9,521 bases of DNA, taken from Thermoproteota archaeon. Lineage in GTDB: Archaea > Thermoproteota > Methanomethylicia > Methanomethylicales > B66-G16. The DNA lies in contig QMQV01000055.1 in NCBI GenBank assembly GCA_003649085.1, positions 1 through 9,521 on the forward strand, in the 5' to 3' direction. Under the pieces are notes generated by a model. The model ran no database searches and had not been told where the DNA came from. It saw only the letters and a program-made list of their open reading frames with translations. A program made the translations under genes and the position numbers. This document shows, piece after piece, positions 6,625-9,521 of the stretch. Positions within the stretch are counted from its first letter, which is position 1. Each line of letters starts with the position of its first letter.

Positions 6625-6972
6625 ATGAGCACAGTTATTGTCGACGAAGGTAAAGTGAGCTGGGGCCCACACCCCTTAGCTAAAGGCGTTGAAATAAAGA
6701 ACTTGTTGACGAAGAAGGATCATGGGGCTGATGTCACGTGCGTCTTGGTAAAGCTGCCTAAAGGATCTGTCGTCCCTGAGCACATACATAAAGAGCAAGA
6801 CGACATACTGTTCTTCTTAGAAGGAAGGTGTAAGATGTTCATTGAGGGTATTGGCGAGTTTGAGGCCAAAAAAGGTATGCTCATTAGAATACCCAAAAAC
6901 ACGAGGCACTCGGTACCTGAAGTCTACGAGGATACCTTGCTTTACGATGTCTTTAGCCCAGCGCTCGTATAA
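6625..6972 (+). CDS. Small single-domain cupin protein
   Basis: This 115-residue protein is about the size of one cupin barrel. Cupin motif 1 is G47 x5 H53-x-H55 x4 D60 x6 G67, with Asp at the usual Glu position. Motif 2 is G84 x5 P90-K-N x2 H95, lacking the usual PxG glycine. The predicted metal ligands are therefore His53, His55, Asp60 and His95. Such small cupins may be metal-dependent enzymes, isomerases or ligand sensors; no specific reaction can be named. It is divergent from the module A flavoprotein across a 152-base promoter region and convergent with the HdrB-like gene. The placement hints at a role tied to the hydroxyacid modules, for example processing or sensing a substrate, but this is only inference. 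The start is the ATG at 6625; no in-frame alternative lies close upstream. The family call is secure. Confidence 0.88.
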   Translation: MSTVIVDEGKVSWGPHPLAKGVEIKNLLTKKDHGADVTCVLVKLPKGSVVPEHIHKEQDDILFFLEGRCKMFIEGIGEFEAKKGMLIRIPKNTRHSVPEVYEDTLLYDVFSPALV

Positions 6973-6981
6973 AAATCCTCC

Positions 6982-6995
6982 ATAATTTTTCTTTC
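6982..6995 (+). terminator. Candidate T-rich terminator of the cupin gene
   Basis: About ten bases past the cupin TAA the plus strand reads ATAATTTTTCTTTC, a pyrimidine/T-rich tract like archaeal terminators, within the 48-base gap to the convergent HdrB-like gene. Confidence 0.35.
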
Positions 6996-7020
6996 AGACT
7001 ATGAACTCCTTGAAGTAAAG

Positions 7021-7749
7021 TTAAGAAAAAAGCTCGCTTACAAACTTCACCTTATCCGCGAACCCCATTTCCACAAAAGCCATGTAGCTAGTTGAGCAAG
7101 AAACTACGATTATGTCTGGGTTTTGCCCATCGAAACACTTATAGTGTTTTTCAGCTAGCATGTCGAAGACCTCTCTCCTGGTAACTATGTTTGAGCCTCC
7201 GCAGCATATGTTAGAACATTCATGTTTGATAACCTCATAGCCAGCTGCTTCGACTAGCTCTGCTAGCGCACTTAAAGGTAGCCTTCCAGTCATAGTTAGG
7301 TTACATGCATTTTGAATGAACGCCGTCCCCTTGTTTTGACGTGACCTGGACAAGCGATGTAACTCTTGATGAAGAAGCTCAGTAATGTGATGCACGTTGG
7401 GCGGTTTTGAAAGCTTTAGGTTGAGCTTAGACAGCTTTGCGTTGATCTGGTTTAAGTCCTCTGAGTCTTCAAGCAAGGCTTCTCGGACCTTCGAGATTGT
7501 TGAAGTGCAGGTCCCGCATGTGGTAACTATTAAATCGCATCTTAAGGCTTCAGCTTGAGCTAAGATGTAGGAGGCAAAGCTAAGCCATTGCATTCTATTA
7601 ACTGACTCCAGGATGCATGATCCACAACAGATTATGTGATCAAGCTGAAACACTTGATGGCCTAGCTTCCCTAAGATTTCTTTTGTGGAGACCTCGATGT
7701 GAGGATATCTTAAGGCAGCCATGCACCCAGGGTATAGTAAGACCCTCAC
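7021..7749 (-). CDS. HdrB-like CCG-domain protein with an incomplete second cluster motif
   Basis: This 242-residue protein has the HdrB/LutA-type layout of two CCG domains. Domain 1 is textbook: YPGC with C9, x31, C41-C42-G, x35, C78 x2 C81, enough for a noncubane [4Fe-4S] cluster. Domain 2 has C149, x32, C182-C183-GG, x34, C218, but the last ligand of CXXC is Ser221 (SCSTS). HdrB is the heterodisulfide-reducing subunit of methanogen Hdr; related proteins serve in succinate and lactate oxidation. The gene follows the HdrC-like gene with a GTGA overlap, the same order as methanogen hdrCB, and its GTG start at 7749 has GGAGG seven bases upstream. There is no HdrA in the window. A complex with the HdrC-like protein is likely; the reaction is unknown. 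An extra Cys45 follows the first CCG. Confidence 0.85.
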   Translation of the reverse strand: MRVLLYPGCMAALRYPHIEVSTKEILGKLGHQVFQLDHIICCGSCILESVNRMQWLSFASYILAQAEALRCDLIVTTCGTCTSTISKVREALLEDSEDLNQINAKLSKLNLKLSKPPNVHHITELLHQELHRLSRSRQNKGTAFIQNACNLTMTGRLPLSALAELVEAAGYEVIKHECSNICCGGSNIVTRREVFDMLAEKHYKCFDGQNPDIIVVSCSTSYMAFVEMGFADKVKFVSELFS

Positions 7750-8141
7750 CGTAAAGCCTCCACAACGTCTTTGGCAGGCTTAAGCTTAATAGCTCCACAA
7801 GCTTTTCTAATCTCCTCAATTTCTGGGTTAAGCTCCATAACAGCTCCTACGCTTAGAATGTTGTTTATGAAAACCTGCAGCTTAGGTGGTGGAGGAAAAC
7901 GTCTTCTAGCTAAGTAAACTAATGATCTCGGATCTAGGTTTTCAGGACAGGCGTACGAACAGGTATGGCAATTGACACACCGCCAAAGAGAGTCTACGTT
8001 AGCAGGCTTATCGAAGATAATGTTTAGAGCTGCTTCGACTGGTTTAGGGTCTTCAACTTGACATGATTTGATACACGTATAGCAATGTCTACATTTAGCA
8101 TGAAAGACTTCTTTAGCGTCTTCAAGCTCCTTGTAAACCAT
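7746..8141 (-). CDS. HdrC-like ferredoxin protein with two [4Fe-4S] motifs
   Basis: This 131-residue protein is built around C17-C20-C23-C27 and C55-C58-C61-C65-P, separated as in HdrC and the ferredoxin half of SdhB/GlcF. The first motif ends CQ rather than CP. The WRCVNCHTCSYACPENLDP segment (53-71) is very HdrC-like. It is shorter than methanogen HdrC (about 185 residues), mainly at the C-terminus, and has no membrane helix. It probably relays electrons between an unknown partner and the HdrB-like protein, whose gene overlaps its stop by four bases. The ATG at 8141 is preceded by a GAGG about ten bases upstream. A perfect 17-bp tandem repeat lies just before this region, in the gap to the divergent thioesterase. 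The partner could be the flavoprotein modules downstream on the same strand, but this is inference. Confidence 0.87.
   Translation of the reverse strand: MVYKELEDAKEVFHAKCRHCYTCIKSCQVEDPKPVEAALNIIFDKPANVDSLWRCVNCHTCSYACPENLDPRSLVYLARRRFPPPPKLQVFINNILSVGAVMELNPEIEEIRKACGAIKLKPAKDVVEALR
7757..7761 (-). promoter_or_regulatory. Ribosome binding site (GGAGG) of the HdrB-like gene
   Basis: GGAGG on the minus strand sits seven bases before the GTG at 7749, inside the end of the HdrC-like gene. It supports the GTG start and coupled translation. Confidence 0.55.
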
Positions 8142-8156
8142 CGCGGATTAGCCTCG

Positions 8157-8190
8157 CTGTCATTAAGCTCACACTGTCATTAAGCTCACA
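8157..8190. repeat. Perfect 17-bp tandem repeat (two copies) in the divergent HdrC-like/thioesterase promoter gap
   Basis: CTGTCATTAAGCTCACA occurs exactly twice, at 8157-8173 and 8174-8190, with no spacer. It lies in the 99-base gap between divergent genes, downstream of the HdrC-side TATA-like box and next to its likely transcript start. It may be a duplicated operator or a recent slippage duplication. Confidence 0.85.
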
Positions 8191-8193
8191 AAA

Positions 8194-8204
8194 GTCTTTA
8201 AGAA
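8194..8204. promoter_or_regulatory. Shared TATA-like element for the divergent HdrC-like and thioesterase genes
   Basis: GTCTTTAAGAA can be read as a TATA-like box on both strands (CTTTAAGA on plus, TTCTTAAAG on minus). On the plus strand it is about 40 bases before the thioesterase ATG. On the minus strand it is about 55 bases before the HdrC-like ATG, placing the tandem repeat around that start site. Confidence 0.4.
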
Positions 8205-8229
8205 TTTTCACGAGAGCTTTCTATTGGCT

Positions 8230-8234
8230 GGAGA
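8230..8234 (+). promoter_or_regulatory. Ribosome binding site (GGAGA) of the thioesterase gene
   Basis: GGAGA is six bases before the ATG at 8241 and supports this start. Confidence 0.5.
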
Positions 8235-8240
8235 CCTAAT

Positions 8241-8648
8241 ATGAGCTTAGAGAAGCTTATTGAAAAGTTTAAGCAAGATCCTTTTTCAAGGATGTTAGGG
8301 ATCGACATCTTAGAGGTGAGGGAAGGGTTCTGTAAGGCTTCTATGGTAATTAAGGAGGAGCACCTAAATTTCCACGGCATCGCCCATGGAGGAGCTATAC
8401 TGGCTTTAGCTGACGCAGCTTTTGCTGCTGCAAGCAATTCTCGTAATAAGGTTGCTGTTGCGTTAAGCATTAACGTGAACTATAGGAGACCTGTAAAAGC
8501 TGGCACAAGACTTTATGCTGAAGCCTTTGAAGAAAGCTTAGGTAAAACTACGGGTCTATATCGGATGAAAGTTATTACGGAAGATGGTAAGTTAGTAGCG
8601 GTATGTGATGGACTGGTCTATACGTTTGATGAACCAGTTTTAAAGTAG
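8241..8648 (+). CDS. PaaI-type hotdog-fold acyl-CoA thioesterase
   Basis: This 135-residue protein has the usual length of the PaaI/hotdog thioesterase family, which hydrolyses acyl- or aryl-CoA esters as cytoplasmic tetramers. The signature N43-x-H45-G46-x2-H49-G50-G51 is followed by LADAAFAAASNSR (56-68), matching the PaaI HGG...D...CNSRG region, with D58 as the likely catalytic acid. The segment NVNYRRPVKAGTRLYAEA (78-95) is the family's central strand region. The ATG at 8241 has a GGAGA site. The gene is divergent from the HdrC-like gene and convergent with the CNNM gene, only eight bases apart. The substrate is not readable; release of phenylacetyl-type or other CoA esters is possible. 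There is no other aromatic-degradation gene in view, so a paa pathway cannot be claimed. Confidence 0.92.
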   Translation: MSLEKLIEKFKQDPFSRMLGIDILEVREGFCKASMVIKEEHLNFHGIAHGGAILALADAAFAAASNSRNKVAVALSINVNYRRPVKAGTRLYAEAFEESLGKTTGLYRMKVITEDGKLVAVCDGLVYTFDEPVLK

Positions 8649-8656
8649 TTGCGGTA

Positions 8657-9521
8657 TTAGCACACGAAGTGTCCAAGGACTTCTTCTGCAAAGTCTCTTA
8701 ACACAACTATCCCCTTTATGTTCTTAGTGACTTGATCGTGGACTATGGCCACGTGAACATTATTCCTCTGCATATTTGTTAAGACATCTAGCGCGTCTTC
8801 ATCCTCAAGGACGTGAATGCATCTCGTTAAGTAGTTTTTAACAGATTCTTTGCCCTTTCCTTCAGCTAAAGGCGATAAGATATCCCTTAATGCGACGACA
8901 CCAACTACGTTGTCAGATGACCCATCGTATACTAAGAGGTTTGACTGTTTTTCGCGCGCCATTACTTTAACCACTTCCTCGATCGTTGAGTTGCTTGAGA
9001 CTATTGCTATGTGTTTTTTAGGCGTCATAACGTCTCTAGCTCGTCTTTCCCCTAGGTGTAGTATCCTCCTTATTACGTCACCTTCCTTGAAATCTAGCAC
9101 CTTGAGTCTCGTAGCCACGTCTGTAAGCTCTAAAATTCTCTGTTTTAAGTCAAAGCGTTCTCTGCTAGTCTTGCCTCCAAGGCTTGCAGCAAGTTTTTTG
9201 CTCAAGCTTGCTAAGCCATCTGATATAGGTTCCATAATTTTAGCGTAGAACCATACAGCTTTTGAAAACGTTGTTAACCAGCGCTCAGCATTATAAAGAC
9301 CTATGGTTTTAGGAAAGCTTTCCCCGAAGAATAGGGTTATTATGACCGTAAAGCCAGCCATTAGCGCAGCTCCTTCTATGCCGAAGAGCATGTAGCCGAG
9401 CATAGCAGCTACGCTTGACGCTATCATGTCGTTTGCCACATCGCCGACGACGATCGCCATTATCAAGTGAGCTGGGTCTTCAAGAAGCTTTAGCAACTTG
9501 CGTGTCTTAGCGTCTTCTGAT
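8657..9521 (-). CDS. CNNM (DUF21)/CBS-domain membrane protein, N-terminus cut by window edge
   Basis: The reading frame stays open to the right edge: the residues before the internal TTG at 9496 (SEDAKTRK) continue the family pattern leading into LLEDP, so the gene starts outside the window. The 287 visible residues hold the second part of the CNNM membrane domain, with hydrophobic segments about 19-30 and 46-64 and the FGESFPKTIG motif (65-74). A linker follows, then two CBS domains (about 164-218 and 230-283). Family members (CorC/HlyC-like, archaeal and bacterial CNNM) move or sense Mg2+ or Na+, and the CBS pair binds adenine nucleotides. The C-terminal CorC_HlyC transporter-associated domain is absent: the protein ends right after the second CBS. 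It faces the thioesterase gene tail to tail and seems unrelated to the redox genes. Confidence 0.88.
   Translation of the reverse strand, partial: SEDAKTRKLLKLLEDPAHLIMAIVVGDVANDMIASSVAAMLGYMLFGIEGAALMAGFTVIITLFFGESFPKTIGLYNAERWLTTFSKAVWFYAKIMEPISDGLASLSKKLAASLGGKTSRERFDLKQRILELTDVATRLKVLDFKEGDVIRRILHLGERRARDVMTPKKHIAIVSSNSTIEEVVKVMAREKQSNLLVYDGSSDNVVGVVALRDILSPLAEGKGKESVKNYLTRCIHVLEDEDALDVLTNMQRNNVHVAIVHDQVTKNIKGIVVLRDFAEEVLGHFVC

Noticed and set aside
8850..9248. 132-codon plus-strand frame opposite the CNNM/CBS gene
   Set aside because: The minus strand encodes unmistakable CBS domains here; the plus-strand translation is low-complexity Ser/Leu/Thr-rich and has no recognisable motif.
8657..9496. 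Treating the TTG at 9496 as the true start of the CNNM gene
   Set aside because: The frame is open to the window edge, the residues before it fit the family, and the membrane domain would lack its first helix.
1..9521. tRNA, rRNA, CRISPR array, insertion sequence or phage genes
   Set aside because: No regularly spaced repeats, transposase or integrase motifs or tRNA-like cloverleaf were seen on either strand.

Overview
The window looks archaeal. Promoter-like stretches are TATA-type (CTTTAAAG, TTTAAAT, CTAAATAT) placed about 25-60 bases before the genes. Ribosome sites read GGTGA or GGAGG, GTG and TTG starts are common, genes overlap by a few bases, and T-rich tracts follow gene ends. Protein families (HdrB/HdrC/HdrD-type iron-sulfur proteins, GlcD-type flavoproteins, CstA) fit an anaerobic archaeon. 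A TACK-type lineage is a guess from general protein character; there is no rRNA or tRNA here to prove it.

Layout, left to right. 1-930 (minus): the N-terminal 310 residues of a CstA-family transporter, cut by the left edge. 1115-3777 (minus): a flavoprotein gene followed by an overlapping iron-sulfur (GlcF/HdrD-like) gene, called module B here. 3903-6472 (minus): a second pair of the same design, module A. 6625-6972 (plus): a small cupin, divergent from module A. 7021-8141 (minus): an overlapping HdrC-like/HdrB-like pair. 8241-8648 (plus): a PaaI-type hotdog thioesterase, divergent from the HdrC-like gene. 8657-9521 (minus): a CNNM/CBS-domain membrane protein cut by the right edge. There is no gene-free stretch over 300 bases; the gaps hold promoter and terminator candidates, and one gap holds a perfect 17-bp tandem repeat.

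How the genes may work together (inference). Each module joins a VAO/PCMH-fold FAD dehydrogenase of the glycolate/D-lactate/D-2-hydroxyglutarate type to a subunit with two ferredoxin clusters and two CCG (HdrD-type) domains. Electrons from a 2-hydroxy acid or similar substrate would pass from FAD through cubane clusters to CCG-type clusters. The nearby HdrC/HdrB-like pair, with no HdrA in view, could be another relay or acceptor. CstA-family proteins move pyruvate or peptides, so the adjacent transporter fits import or export of the substrate or product. The window therefore reads as a redox island with two flavin centres and up to twelve predicted iron-sulfur sites.

The most notable points are that the two flavoproteins differ sharply at the predicted metal/active site (A keeps His-His-Glu but has Trp where the usual His is; B has lost the His pair), and that several CCG motifs are altered (CCC for CCG in the module A iron-sulfur protein, CXXS for CXXC in the HdrB-like protein). 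Substrate and electron acceptor cannot be read from the sequence.
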